A DNA stretch of 48,969 bases from an uncultured bacterium. GTDB lineage: Bacteria; Planctomycetota; UBA1135; GCA-002686595. The stretch is from positions 1 to 48,969 of the forward strand of contig CALEMP010000156.1 of NCBI GenBank assembly GCA_937910685.1. Reading direction: 5' to 3'. The notes beneath the pieces were generated by a model, which saw nothing but the letters and a program-made list of their open reading frames with translations, made no database searches and was not told the origin of the DNA. Made by a program: the position numbers and the translations under genes. Every line of letters starts with the position of its first letter. Position 1 is the first letter of the stretch. Shown piece after piece: positions 23,539 through 32,239 of the stretch.

Positions 23539-25866
23539 CTAGTGCAGGTTTAGGGCGCCAAGGCGCTTTTCGCGGTCTGCGGCAAAGCGTTGGATGCCCT
23601 TCAGGAGATTGACCGGGTCGAGGTGCGCCTCCTCGACGATCTCCCCGAGGGAGCCGCCCGTACGCCAACGATCGTCCCAGTCACTCGTCATGGCATAGGT
23701 CTCGGCGACTTTACTGGAAAGCCACGGGTGCATGCCTATTTTGGAACCGTTCGAGATCACCGTCGAGTCCACCCAATCGGTCTTGTGCAAAACCGTGTCC
23801 TGGTAGCTCTTGTCTTGGAGCACGAAGAGTTCATGGCTGACGGCCGCGACGATCTTGCAGTTGGGGGCGTCGCCCTCTAAGAAGCGTGGCAGTAACTTAA
23901 AGATCGACTCTGTGCTGGCGGTGCCCTCAACAATCAGCGTGCCCTCCTTCGGTCGTGTAGGGTCGTAGTCCCGGATCACATAAGCGCCGCGAGCGGCTTC
24001 CATGTGGCTGGGAACGCCCAGGGCCTTGCGGTCGGGAATGGTGACCCCGGGTCGAGTCAAGTGCAGGGCGATGATGGGCACATCGGTGGCCAAGGCCGCC
24101 GCGAGGCAAGGGGCAACTTCGTTGGCTTCCCAGGGGTGCAGGTTGATCACTTGGCCTTTGGGAAAAAGCTGCGTGACCACCGGTGCGAAAATGCCAAAGT
24201 GCGTTCGACTGTCTTCAGCGGTCTCGGGACCCGAGTGTCCCGCAACCCAAATCACCTTGCCCACTTTCAGTTCGCAATCCTGTGCCAACTGACTGAAGAG
24301 GCGCATGAGGCCGTACTTCAAGTAGCTGAAAGATCCATAGGTACTGCAGGCGCCCCAGTAGCCACTGAAGGAAGCCTCGGGGTCCGCGCTGAAGTTCACC
24401 GAGGCCGCGCCACAAACCAAACCAGCATTGGTGAACTCAGTAATTTGCTGGGGCAGGATCGCGCCTTCTCGGTTGGAGTTTCGCTCATACCAGCCGAAGC
24501 CCTTGTTGTTGCCGTAGTCTCCGCCGAATCCAGAGATTGCCGTGGAGTCAGCAAGGTCTGCCGAGCAAGCCAGCACAAGGGGTCGGCCCATGGCCTCGCG
24601 GGCCTTGTGGTTGACCCACGCCCCGAAGAGCTTGAAGCCATCCTTGTTGGCCTTCTTGGTGCCCGCGGGGAAGAATAAATCCCCGGGCAGCTGGTCCAGC
24701 GCAAGCCAGTCCTTCTCCTGGGCAAGGTCTCTTCCTGTGGCAGGCTTAGTCGAGGGCAAGCCCTCTGCCATTTCCAAGAGCCGGTCTGAAAGGTACTCGA
24801 CCAACCCTGGGGTGTTTTCTAGCACGCTGAACACGGTCTTGAACCAACCGCGGGTCTGATCGCGGCAGGCGTCTTCGCCGGGATCTGTTGTGTCGTCCTG
24901 ACCTTCGAAGTTGACCTTGTAACGATCCGCGAAATCCTTGCGGCAGCGCCAGAACAACTCGGAGTTCCTGCCATGGGCTTTGCCGTGGCTAGGGGCGTCA
25001 TAGCTGTAGTAGCCGCGGCCCTTGCGGGTTTTGAACCAGACGCAGCCCGGCTTGCCTTCCGTGTCGTCCGCATGGACGATTTCCAAGAGCGCGCGGGTCA
25101 TGGCCTCGAAGTCTTCGCCGTCTTCCACGCCGGCGACACGCCAGCCATAGGGCTTGAACCAATCCTCGGGCCCGCCGTGCACCACAGTCGAGTTGGCGAA
25201 GGTATCGATCCCGTGATCGTTCCAGTCCAACAGGTAAATTAAGTTATCAAGGCCTAGACCAAAGGCGCTGTTCTTCACCTCGTGGTGCGCGCCGGCGCTG
25301 TGACCTCCCTCGCCTTCGAGAGCAAAGACCTTTGCTTTGGATCCCGAATGCTTGAGGGCCATGGCTTGACCCAAGGCCGCCGGAGCTCCGTGCCCCGAAG
25401 GGCCGGTGTTCGCTTTGAAAAAGAGGGTCTTGCCCTCCATCTCCGCGTGGCCGGGTAGTTGGCCGTGGTGCCGTAACTGCAGCAGGTCTTCCCAAACCAG
25501 TTGGCGGTTGTCGGCGTTGGGAACCAAGAAGCGATCGTCGCCAGTTTGCTTGTGCCGCAGGCGGAGCGCTTCGTTGTAGACCGCCAACATGGCGTAGACC
25601 GCGGGGTTCGCATGGCCCGCCACCAATACAAAACGATCTCCTGCGGGGTTTTCGGGCTGGCGAATATCAAACCGCATGCCCGCCCCAAGAGTCGCAGTCA
25701 CCAGCATGGGGACCTTGGATCGGGAACCTCCGGGGTGCCCGCTTTGGCGCAGGTTGAGCATCAAGTCCACGCCCTGGTCGATCAGATCGGCGAGGACTTG
25801 CCAGTGGGGGAAGTGCTGGGAGAGCTCCTCAAGGGAGGGGCGGTCTTGGGTGGTGGTTTGCGTCAT
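23539..25866 (-). CDS. Transketolase-family thiamine-diphosphate enzyme
   Basis: A 775-residue ThDP enzyme with transketolase layout, longer than the usual 660. The N-terminal domain carries SGHPGGSRSKVPML, AGHANPAVYAML, TGPSGHGAPAALGQAMAL, and a ThDP/Mg site reading GEGGHSAGAHHE with Asn in LLDWNDHG. The usual motif starts GDG, so Glu replaces Asp at the first metal ligand. The middle domain (about 440-610) has LACSADLADSTAISGF, VNFSADPEASF and WVAGHSGPETAEDSRTHFG, corresponding to the transketolase pyrimidine domain. The C-terminal domain ends near WDDRWRTGGSLGEIVEEAHLD. Probably shuttles two-carbon ketol units in the pentose phosphate pathway; another donor is possible. Start ATG 25866; the upstream extension to 25884 begins at a non-ATG codon. 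Confidence 0.82.
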   Translation of the reverse strand: MTQTTTQDRPSLEELSQHFPHWQVLADLIDQGVDLMLNLRQSGHPGGSRSKVPMLVTATLGAGMRFDIRQPENPAGDRFVLVAGHANPAVYAMLAVYNEALRLRHKQTGDDRFLVPNADNRQLVWEDLLQLRHHGQLPGHAEMEGKTLFFKANTGPSGHGAPAALGQAMALKHSGSKAKVFALEGEGGHSAGAHHEVKNSAFGLGLDNLIYLLDWNDHGIDTFANSTVVHGGPEDWFKPYGWRVAGVEDGEDFEAMTRALLEIVHADDTEGKPGCVWFKTRKGRGYYSYDAPSHGKAHGRNSELFWRCRKDFADRYKVNFEGQDDTTDPGEDACRDQTRGWFKTVFSVLENTPGLVEYLSDRLLEMAEGLPSTKPATGRDLAQEKDWLALDQLPGDLFFPAGTKKANKDGFKLFGAWVNHKAREAMGRPLVLACSADLADSTAISGFGGDYGNNKGFGWYERNSNREGAILPQQITEFTNAGLVCGAASVNFSADPEASFSGYWGACSTYGSFSYLKYGLMRLFSQLAQDCELKVGKVIWVAGHSGPETAEDSRTHFGIFAPVVTQLFPKGQVINLHPWEANEVAPCLAAALATDVPIIALHLTRPGVTIPDRKALGVPSHMEAARGAYVIRDYDPTRPKEGTLIVEGTASTESIFKLLPRFLEGDAPNCKIVAAVSHELFVLQDKSYQDTVLHKTDWVDSTVISNGSKIGMHPWLSSKVAETYAMTSDWDDRWRTGGSLGEIVEEAHLDPVNLLKGIQRFAADREKRLGALNLH

Positions 25867-25886
25867 GGGGGAATTCCTAGGCAAGG

Positions 25887-25892
25887 AGGATA
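25887..25892 (-). promoter_or_regulatory. -10 box (TATCCT) of the transketolase-like gene
   Basis: On the minus strand TATCCT lies 20 bases before ATG 25866, giving a leader of about 13 bases. No clear -35. Confidence 0.45.
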
Positions 25893-25933
25893 CCGCTCTG
25901 GGAGGTTGTTTGGGGTGTGGTTTGACTGGGTAT

Positions 25934-25988
25934 CCACAGGAACGCCTCCCCTCCGCCGTGATGGGCGAAGGGGAGGCGTTCCTTGTGG
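25934..25988. repeat. Long inverted repeat (stem-loop), probable transcript boundary
   Basis: Arms CCACAGG-AACGCCTCCCCT (25934-25952) and AGGGGAGGCGTT-CCTTGTGG (25969-25988) pair over about 19 bases with one bulged base, enclosing 16 bases. It lies between the stop of the exported acidic protein gene and the promoter of the transketolase-like gene, both on the minus strand. There is no T-run on either side, so it may be a terminator of unusual type or an mRNA stabiliser. Confidence 0.6.
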
Positions 25989-26012
25989 GCGCCCTTGGGG
26001 GGCGCGTGGGGC

Positions 26013-27059
26013 TCAGTCGGCGCTTGCGGTCAGCTCGTAGTGCACTGAAGCCTCGGCCTCGATTCCGCCGGCCATCTCTTGGCCGCCGGCGTCCATGTTG
26101 CCGGAAGCGTCAATGATCATGACGATGTCGATTTCCAAGGCCATGGCAACGAAGTGCCCGGCCTTTGCGTCCCAAGTGACTTCGCCCGTGGCCTCGGCGG
26201 CCATCTCAAGCACGACGGACATGTCGAGGGCCATTTCCGGGGGCATCTCAGCTTCGATGGCCTCAAGAATCATGTCGCTCAGGTCCAAGTTCGACTCGAA
26301 CTCGCTGCTGAGTTCGATCACCATCAAGGAGCGGCCGTCCACTTCGCGGCTGCCTACATACGTGCACGTAAGCACCATGTCTTTGCTGATCATGTCGAGG
26401 GCTTCGTCGATTTCAATCGGCATGTCCCCCTCGCTGGCTTCTTCTTTGGCCTTGGCGAGGGCTTTGTTCACATCCATGCCGGGGGCGAGGATTGACATGA
26501 GGTTGGCGCCTCTCAAGGTCCAAGTGTCCCCTTCGGCGACGGAGCCGCTGGGCAACATGGAACGCAGGTCGAGATCCTCAGCAAAGAGCGCGACGTCCTC
26601 GGGATCAGCCTCGTTCTCTTCGTCCTTGACAGAAATCGTGTGGGCCTCTTCTTCGGCGTCCCACTTGAAGATCAGGGTCTGGCCCTCCATGGAGTTGCTC
26701 TCGCTACCAGAGTCGCCGGTGCCGGAGGAATACTCGCCAGCCATGGTTTCGACTGCCCGGTGCAATTCCATGGTCCGTGCGCCGTCCATCTTGATGTAGT
26801 CGTCTACAACGGACAGCACGTACCCGAAGGAGCCGTTGGCGTCAGCGAGATCAAACTCGCCACCAAGGGCGGCGGGATCGATTTCTTGTCCGTTGAAGTT
26901 CAACAGCACGTCGTCAACGCTGGCCTCCACGGTGATCTCGAAGTTCTTGCTCAGTGAGGAGCCTTCGGCGACAGAAAATTTGACTTCGTCCTTGGGGAGG
27001 GCAAAGGCGAGCAGGCCGGCGGTGGCGGCCAGGCAGGTGAGGGTGAATTTGGTGTTCAT
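26013..27059 (-). CDS. Exported acidic protein of unknown function
   Basis: A 348-residue protein starting with a Sec signal peptide (MNTKFTLTCLAATAGLLAFA, cleavage near residue 20). The mature part is strongly acidic (many Glu and Asp, for instance EENEADPEDVALFAEDLDL). It alternates beta-type segments with low-complexity acidic stretches; two Met-rich repeats (SDMILEAIEAEMPPEMALDMS) are notable. No domain is recognised. The layout (signal, early KFSVAEGSSLSKNFEIT, later VAEGDTWTLRG, and TGEVTWDAKAGHFVAMALEI) resembles planctomycete secreted proteins of unknown role. A hairpin AGTCTG-GATG-CAGACT (27082-27097) lies 23 bases upstream of the ATG and may sit in the leader or promoter. Confidence 0.7.
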   Translation of the reverse strand: MNTKFTLTCLAATAGLLAFALPKDEVKFSVAEGSSLSKNFEITVEASVDDVLLNFNGQEIDPAALGGEFDLADANGSFGYVLSVVDDYIKMDGARTMELHRAVETMAGEYSSGTGDSGSESNSMEGQTLIFKWDAEEEAHTISVKDEENEADPEDVALFAEDLDLRSMLPSGSVAEGDTWTLRGANLMSILAPGMDVNKALAKAKEEASEGDMPIEIDEALDMISKDMVLTCTYVGSREVDGRSLMVIELSSEFESNLDLSDMILEAIEAEMPPEMALDMSVVLEMAAEATGEVTWDAKAGHFVAMALEIDIVMIIDASGNMDAGGQEMAGGIEAEASVHYELTASAD

Positions 27060-27184
27060 TACAGGTGTTTGGGTGGGGGCAAGTCTGGATGCAGACTCAT
27101 GTGGGGCCCCATACGGTGATCCCCCCAGGATATTTCAAAGGTAGGGGGGTTAGGGTCTATTGTGCCCCGGGAGCCGCCCTGGGC

Positions 27185-28333
27185 TCACTCATCCCAGAAT
27201 CGACGCAGGCCCTCCAGGGCGGCCCCGGCGTCGGTGGTCTCCCCGGGGGCGGCGTCTTCCAGGGCCAGAACGAGGGTTCGGACGGCGAGGGCTTCCGACG
27301 GGGTCGGAAGGGACGATTGGGACAGGGTTTTGCGGGCGCGTTCGTGAATATGGAGAAGGCCGCTCCCGTCGGCCGCCACATGGCCGCCGCTGGCTAAGAG
27401 GTTGACCGCTAGGGCGACTTGAACTTCGGGGTCCTTTTCCAACTCCAAGGCGCCGAGCAAGATCGCGCCCACTTCTGGGCTGGCGAGTTTCCAGGATCCA
27501 CGCAGGGCGGCCAGGCGTACGCCTCGATTGGAGCTGGCCAATCGTGCGCGTAACCACTCACCGGGAACAGGCTCGGACAGAACGCGATTCAATCGTCGCT
27601 GGGCGTCTTGCACAGGATGCTCCCAGTCAAAAGCCGCGCGCCAGGTGTGCCAGTCGTCGCTGCGGGTTTCGCGCCAGAGATCAAACACCAAGGCCCAACC
27701 GATCAGGTGCGCCAACACATTTTCTCGGACTGAAGAGGTGCTCATGGAATCCAGTTCTAGGACGCTCTGCAGTTCCAATCCATCTGGGCGTCGGGCGCGG
27801 AGCTCGGCCCAGGGCCATGCTGAAAATCCATCGCGCACCCAGTGTTCCTCGAACATCAGTCCGTCAGATAAAAGGCACGCAATGCCCTCTTCAAACCACA
27901 GGGGCAACTCGTCCTCACCTTCCGCGAGTCGGGCATGGACGAGTTCATGCACCAGGGTCGGCAAGCTCGGATCGCGCACAAAAATGCCGCCTGCCTGCGC
28001 TGGGTCTGTGCCCTGCAGGTGATAGCCGCGCACTTCGGTTTGGCGCATTCCGGCCACGGGCTGGGAGGCTTCCGCCGCGTGCACCACGCCTCGGCCGTCT
28101 TCCGCGAGCCGTACGGGCCCAGCAAGGGCGTGGATCTGTACCGAGTCCTGAAAAGGCCCCAGCCAAGCCTCCACGGCCGCTTTTGCCGGTTCTACCTGGG
28201 CCCGCCAAAGGTCCTCTTGCACCGAGCCAGGGCTCTCTTCGTGCAGGGTCCAGCCCTCATATGAGCCCACCGTGCGCCAGGTGGCGCACCCGACGGTGGT
28301 GAGGATCAGAATTGTGAGGGGGCGCCAGGACAT
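27185..28333 (-). CDS. Lipoprotein with peptidase-MA-like HExxH domain and helical repeat tail
   Basis: A 382-residue lipoprotein: a signal ending ILTTVGC (Cys about 16). The central region has H129-E-L-V-H133 followed by E149 in LPLWFEEGIACLL, the zinc-binding pattern of gluzincin peptidases of the peptidase MA group. The C-terminal third (about 265-382) looks like helical HEAT/ARM-type repeats (ASSNRGVRLAALRGSWKL, then EVQVALAVNLLASGG). Probably an exported zinc protease or a catalytically weak relative. ATG 28333 is chosen because it starts the signal peptide and follows a TACAAT box by 9 bases. The gene is divergent from the nucleoside operon. Confidence 0.72.
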   Translation of the reverse strand: MSWRPLTILILTTVGCATWRTVGSYEGWTLHEESPGSVQEDLWRAQVEPAKAAVEAWLGPFQDSVQIHALAGPVRLAEDGRGVVHAAEASQPVAGMRQTEVRGYHLQGTDPAQAGGIFVRDPSLPTLVHELVHARLAEGEDELPLWFEEGIACLLSDGLMFEEHWVRDGFSAWPWAELRARRPDGLELQSVLELDSMSTSSVRENVLAHLIGWALVFDLWRETRSDDWHTWRAAFDWEHPVQDAQRRLNRVLSEPVPGEWLRARLASSNRGVRLAALRGSWKLASPEVGAILLGALELEKDPEVQVALAVNLLASGGHVAADGSGLLHIHERARKTLSQSSLPTPSEALAVRTLVLALEDAAPGETTDAGAALEGLRRFWDE

Positions 28334-28342
28334 GGGGTTTCG

Positions 28343-28348
28343 ATTGTA
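28343..28348 (-). promoter_or_regulatory. -10 box (TACAAT) of the peptidase-MA-like lipoprotein gene
   Basis: On the minus strand TACAAT (one mismatch from TATAAT) lies 9 bases before the ATG, predicting an almost leaderless mRNA. Confidence 0.42.
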
Positions 28349-28421
28349 AATCCTCGGCACCGTCTACTACCCCGGGGATTCCCAGTAGCTCACTTTGGAA
28401 CACGCTAGGGCCCCTCTGCGC

Positions 28422-28427
28422 TATCCT
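28422..28427 (+). promoter_or_regulatory. -10 box (TATCCT) of the nucleoside-catabolism operon
   Basis: TATCCT predicts transcription from about 28434, a 30-base leader ahead of the small protein gene that opens the operon. No palindromic operator for a DeoR- or CytR-like repressor is obvious around it. Confidence 0.42.
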
Positions 28428-28463
28428 CTTAGGGTCAACCACTCACCCCGCGATACAAGAACC

Positions 28464-28694
28464 ATGGCCACTTGGAAAGCAGAACTCGACCGTCCTAGCA
28501 GCATCGTCCTGATCGTCGTCACCGAAGACGACGGCAGCGATCATGATTATCAGTTTGATTTTGACCCCGCCACAGGTCGCTGGGAGTTCGCTGAGCGCGA
28601 TCTCTTGGATCGCGATTTTGGCGAGGAGTGGGTCGACGAGATGGAAGAAGAGATCGAGCGCCTGATCGCGCTGGGCGTAGCGGGCCAGGACTAG
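28464..28694 (+). CDS. Small acidic protein, first gene of the nucleoside operon
   Basis: A 76-residue acidic protein (MATWKAELDRPSSIVLIVV...) with a beta-type N-terminal half and a C-terminal helix (EEWVDEMEEEIERLIALG). It is homologous to the 78-residue protein at 18000-18236: a 40-residue gapless match with about 14 identities, including DG, TGRW-x-F, E-x-D and DFGEEW. ATG 28464 is used; the longer frame from 28395 lies largely upstream of the -10 box. The gene is only 7 bases from deoB, so it should be co-expressed with nucleoside catabolism. No function is known. Confidence 0.75.
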   Translation: MATWKAELDRPSSIVLIVVTEDDGSDHDYQFDFDPATGRWEFAERDLLDRDFGEEWVDEMEEEIERLIALGVAGQD

Positions 28695-28701
28695 TCGGCG
28701 T

Positions 28702-29883
28702 ATGGGTTCTGCACGGCGCGTATTCTGTTTGGTGATTGATTCCCTGGGTGTTGGTGCTCTGCCCGACGCTGCCTCTTTTGGAGACACGGGGACGCACACC
28801 CTCGATCACCTTGTGGAAGCGTCCGGAGGATTGGACGCACCCCATTTAGGTGCGCTCGGTTTGGGCGCGATCGAAGGGGTCAAGAGTCTTCCGCCGAAGT
28901 CTCCCCCCACCGGTGCCTTTGGTCGCATGGCTGAGGTCTCTCCGGGTAAGGACACACCTACAGGCCATTGGGAAATGATGGGCTGTCCATTGGATGAAGC
29001 CTTTCCGCTGTTTCCCGAGGGCTTTGACCAAGGCCTTCTCGGACGCATTGCCGAGGCCGCCAAAATCCCCGGCTGGCTCGCAAACCACGCCGCTTCGGGA
29101 ACAGAAGTGATTGAGCGCTATGGCGCCGAACACCAGGCCAGCGGCAAACCCATCCTTTACACAAGTGGGGACAGTGTTTTCCAAATCGCAGCCCACACCG
29201 AGCATTTTGGGCTGGAGCGACTTTATTCGGTTTGCGAGGTCGCTCGGGAAATGCTGAATGAAATCAACGTGGGGCGCGTGATCGCCCGGCCCTTCGAGGG
29301 CGAGGCCGGTAGCCTGCATCGCACCTATGACCGCAGGGATTGGTCCGTGCCCCCTCCCCGAACCACCAGCCTTGATCGCCTGCTGGAGGCGGGGGTTGAG
29401 GTTGTTGCAGTGGGCAAGATCGAAGACCTGTTCAGCGGTCGCGGTATCAGTCGCGCCATTCACACCGAGGGCAACGCACATGGCATGCAAGTGACCCTCG
29501 ATTTGGCCAGGGATTTGGATGCGGGTTTTGTGTTCGTCAACCTGGTCGACTTCGACAGCTTGTATGGACATCGCCGGGACCCGCACGGGTATCGCGGAGC
29601 TCTTGAGTCGTTTGACCGGGAGCTCGGCCAGTTGCTGGGAGCCCTGCGTCCCAACGACCTTGTGTTCTTGACCGCCGACCACGGGAATGATCCGACCTTC
29701 ACCAAGGGCACCGACCACACCCGGGAATATGTCCCGATCTTGATGACTGGACCGGGAGTCGCCGGAGGCATCGACTTGGGCACTCGCCGATCGTTCTCGG
29801 ATTTGGGGGCGACCATTGAAGAGGCCTTTGGGCTGACCCCTGCGCCTCCTGGCAAGTCGTTCTTGCAGGAGGGCTTGAAGTGA
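28702..29883 (+). CDS. deoB: Phosphopentomutase
   Basis: DeoB interconverts ribose/deoxyribose-1-phosphate and the 5-phosphates, linking nucleoside phosphorolysis to DeoC. It belongs to the alkaline phosphatase superfamily. The 393-residue length is typical. The N-terminal metal-binding Asp is in RVFCLVIDSLGVGALPDA (Asp13), and the phospho-acceptor Thr85 is in GKDTPTGHWEMMG, the same number as in the characterised Bacillus enzyme. Other metal ligands lie in DFDSLYGHRRDP and FLTADHGNDPTF, followed by THTREYVPIL-like DHTREYVPIL. Its end overlaps the next gene, and the unit runs on into transport and phosphorylase genes. Confidence 0.96.
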   Translation: MGSARRVFCLVIDSLGVGALPDAASFGDTGTHTLDHLVEASGGLDAPHLGALGLGAIEGVKSLPPKSPPTGAFGRMAEVSPGKDTPTGHWEMMGCPLDEAFPLFPEGFDQGLLGRIAEAAKIPGWLANHAASGTEVIERYGAEHQASGKPILYTSGDSVFQIAAHTEHFGLERLYSVCEVAREMLNEINVGRVIARPFEGEAGSLHRTYDRRDWSVPPPRTTSLDRLLEAGVEVVAVGKIEDLFSGRGISRAIHTEGNAHGMQVTLDLARDLDAGFVFVNLVDFDSLYGHRRDPHGYRGALESFDRELGQLLGALRPNDLVFLTADHGNDPTFTKGTDHTREYVPILMTGPGVAGGIDLGTRRSFSDLGATIEEAFGLTPAPPGKSFLQEGLK

Positions 29884-31166
29884 TGGACGCGGCGGCATTG
29901 GTGCGCATCAAGCGCGATGGGGGAGCTCTGAGTTCTGATCAGGTGCGGGCATTTGTCATGGGCTGTACGGACCACAGCATCGGCGAAGGACCCGCGGCGG
30001 CCATGCTGATGGCGATCCTGTTCCAAGGGCTCGATAACCGCGAGCTAGCGGTTTGGACCGAGGCCATGATTGACAGCGGCGACCGCTTGGACTTGCCCGA
30101 CGGCCCTCCCCTGGTGGACAAGCACTCCACCGGCGGCGTGGGCGACAAGTTGTCTTTGGTGTTGGCCCCGGCCTTGGCTGCCGTGGGGGCCAGGGTTCCC
30201 ATGATCAGTGGCCGAGCCCTCGGGCATACGGGCGGTACTCTTTGCAAGCTGGAGTCGATCCCCGGGTTTCAAGTGGAGCACGCGCCAGAAGACCTGGGCA
30301 AGCTATTGGGGGTAGCGGGTTTCTTCATCATCGCGCAGGGACCGACTCTGGTTCCCGGCGACCGGCTCTTTTATGGGCTTCGCAACGCGACCGCCACGGT
30401 GGAGTCCGTTCCATTGATAGCCTCGTCGATCCTTTCCAAAAAACATGCAGAAGGCCTTGCGGCATTGGTGTTGGACATCAAGGCTGGTTCCGGTTCTTCG
30501 TTCGTGGAAGAAGAGCAGTCCTTGGCCTTGGCAAAAGGCTTGGTTGGTTTGGGTGCCCAACTGGGCATTCGCACCGTTGGCATTCGCAGTGCCATGGACC
30601 AACCCCTTGGCCAAATGGTGGGCAATGCCCTTGAGGTTCAAGAATCCATCGATTGCCTCGAAGGTAGTGGCCCGGCGGATCTGCGTCAGTTGACTGTTGT
30701 CTTAGGGGGCGCCCTTTTGGCCGCGGCTGGCTTGGCAGATGATGATGCGGGGGGCGAGGCGCAGATTTCGAGGGTTCTGGACAGCGGGCAGGCCCGGGAA
30801 GTATTCGGGCGTGGAATCAGTGCCCAGGGTGGTCGACTGGAAGAGCTTGCCCTGGAAGCCAAAACCGAGGATTGGTGTTCGCCCGCTAGCGGCGTCCTGG
30901 GAATCCGGGACTGTCGAGAGATTTCCTATGCCAGCGCTGCCCTTGGGGGCTTGCGCGATGGCAACGGCACGCCGCCGGATCCGGCTGTGGGGATTGAGTG
31001 GTTGACCAGAGCGGGGGACGAGATCCAGGCGGGCCAGATTCTGGCGCGCATTCACCACCGGGAGAGTCGTGGCTTGAAAGAGGCCCGCGCACGCCTGGCC
31101 CAGGCGATTGATTTCGAGAACCCCAGCCCGCCCCTGCCGCTCATCATCGGGCGCCTTGATCCATGA
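29883..31166 (+). CDS. deoA: Pyrimidine-nucleoside (thymidine) phosphorylase
   Basis: Splits (deoxy)pyrimidine nucleosides with phosphate into base and (deoxy)ribose-1-phosphate. The 427-residue enzyme has the signature LVDKHSTGGVGDKLSLVLAP (K80-K89 region, phosphate and substrate binding), then ISGRALGHTGGTLCKLESIPGF and LVLDIKAGSGSSF. The C-terminal barrel-sandwich domain includes AGDEIQAGQILARIH. Thymidine-specific DeoA and the broader Pdp cannot be separated with certainty by eye. ATG 29883 overlaps the deoB stop by one base (TGATG); GTG 29880 is the alternative. The 3' end overlaps the next gene by 4 bases (ATGA). Confidence 0.95.
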   Translation: MDAAALVRIKRDGGALSSDQVRAFVMGCTDHSIGEGPAAAMLMAILFQGLDNRELAVWTEAMIDSGDRLDLPDGPPLVDKHSTGGVGDKLSLVLAPALAAVGARVPMISGRALGHTGGTLCKLESIPGFQVEHAPEDLGKLLGVAGFFIIAQGPTLVPGDRLFYGLRNATATVESVPLIASSILSKKHAEGLAALVLDIKAGSGSSFVEEEQSLALAKGLVGLGAQLGIRTVGIRSAMDQPLGQMVGNALEVQESIDCLEGSGPADLRQLTVVLGGALLAAAGLADDDAGGEAQISRVLDSGQAREVFGRGISAQGGRLEELALEAKTEDWCSPASGVLGIRDCREISYASAALGGLRDGNGTPPDPAVGIEWLTRAGDEIQAGQILARIHHRESRGLKEARARLAQAIDFENPSPPLPLIIGRLDP

Positions 31167-32197
31167 GTCTCCTGCCCCTTGCTCTCGTGCTGTGCCAGTC
31201 GGTGCCCTTCGGCGCACCCGTGCCAAGCATGGACTCCTTAGCATTCGAGCCCCGGGAGCCCACCGCGCCCGAACTCTTATTGGTGGAGATGGGCTGGATC
31301 GACAGCCCGATCGGACCCGATCAGTTTCAACCGGATTCCGGAATGGTGCTGTTGTTGCACGGCATCGGCGATGGATCCAAGGCGGACCCGGTTAACTTGG
31401 AATACGCTCAAGCTTGGTTTGACACCGAAATGGATCGCGGTTTGGCTTTGGTGAGCGTGATTCAGGCAGCTCCAGGTTCCATAACTGCAGCCCAGTGGAT
31501 CAAAAATTCCGGAGTGCGCCACCCCGTGGCCACCGTGCCCGTGGGCGACACCTGGAGTGACAGCACCCAAGAGGGCGTGCTGACTCTGGTCTCGCGGAGC
31601 GGCATTCTTCTTTGGCGTGGGACGGACCTTGAGGAGGCCATGTTCAAGTTGCAAACCGCGTACCTTTGGCCCGAAGCACCCAAGCCGGGGGGCATCCCGC
31701 CGCCGGTTTTGGGCGAAGCCTGGGCGCGTTATCATGACGGCCAATGGGCCGATGCCCGGGCCTTGGCAACTGAGGCGGGGGCTACTCCGTCGGTGGGTGA
31801 AGGGGTGGTGAGCCAAAGTGATTTATTGGCCTTGATCGACCGTCATGAGGGCAACCTCTTGGCACAGGTGCGTTCCCTCCCCGCCTCTCCTGAATTGCAT
31901 GTTTTGGTGACCGCCGCGAAACTACGTGAGGCCTTGATGCGCGGATTTCCTGGGTCCAGCGCCACCAAGGAGGTCCTCACTTGGTTTGGATCTCAAAGGA
32001 AACGGGAGGGGGGTAGTGCCCGTTTGCGCCTTGTGGCGGACTGGGTCGCCATCGCACCCCAGCGCCCCTTGGGTTATCCTCGTCAGCAATTCTTGAATCG
32101 CGATGACCTCCGAACGCGCCTGCAAAGCATTATTCAACGGGCGAAAGGCACACCCCTCAGCCGTTACGCTGACGCCCTGCTCAAGATGCGGCCCTAG
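31163..32197 (+). CDS. Probably exported protein with thioredoxin-like region, unknown function
   Basis: A 344-residue protein with a short hydrophobic N-terminus (MSLLPLALVLCQSVPFGAP), possibly a signal peptide. Residues about 55-155 read like a thioredoxin/AhpC-type fold (a VLLLHGIGDGSK strand-loop, YAQAWFDTEMDRGLALVSVI, HPVATVPVGDTW, VLTLVSRSGILLWRG), but the redox CxxC is missing. That part has no Cys at all, so it cannot be a normal thiol oxidoreductase. The C-terminal half is helical without a recognised domain. It starts inside the stop of the phosphorylase gene (ATGA overlap) and precedes the nucleoside transporter, so it is locked into the nucleoside operon. Its role there is unknown. 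Confidence 0.6.
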   Translation: MSLLPLALVLCQSVPFGAPVPSMDSLAFEPREPTAPELLLVEMGWIDSPIGPDQFQPDSGMVLLLHGIGDGSKADPVNLEYAQAWFDTEMDRGLALVSVIQAAPGSITAAQWIKNSGVRHPVATVPVGDTWSDSTQEGVLTLVSRSGILLWRGTDLEEAMFKLQTAYLWPEAPKPGGIPPPVLGEAWARYHDGQWADARALATEAGATPSVGEGVVSQSDLLALIDRHEGNLLAQVRSLPASPELHVLVTAAKLREALMRGFPGSSATKEVLTWFGSQRKREGGSARLRLVADWVAIAPQRPLGYPRQQFLNRDDLRTRLQSIIQRAKGTPLSRYADALLKMRP

Positions 32198-32239
32198 GGC
32201 CCGTTTTACTCGAACCTCTTTCCCCTCCTTCCGTTTCCC

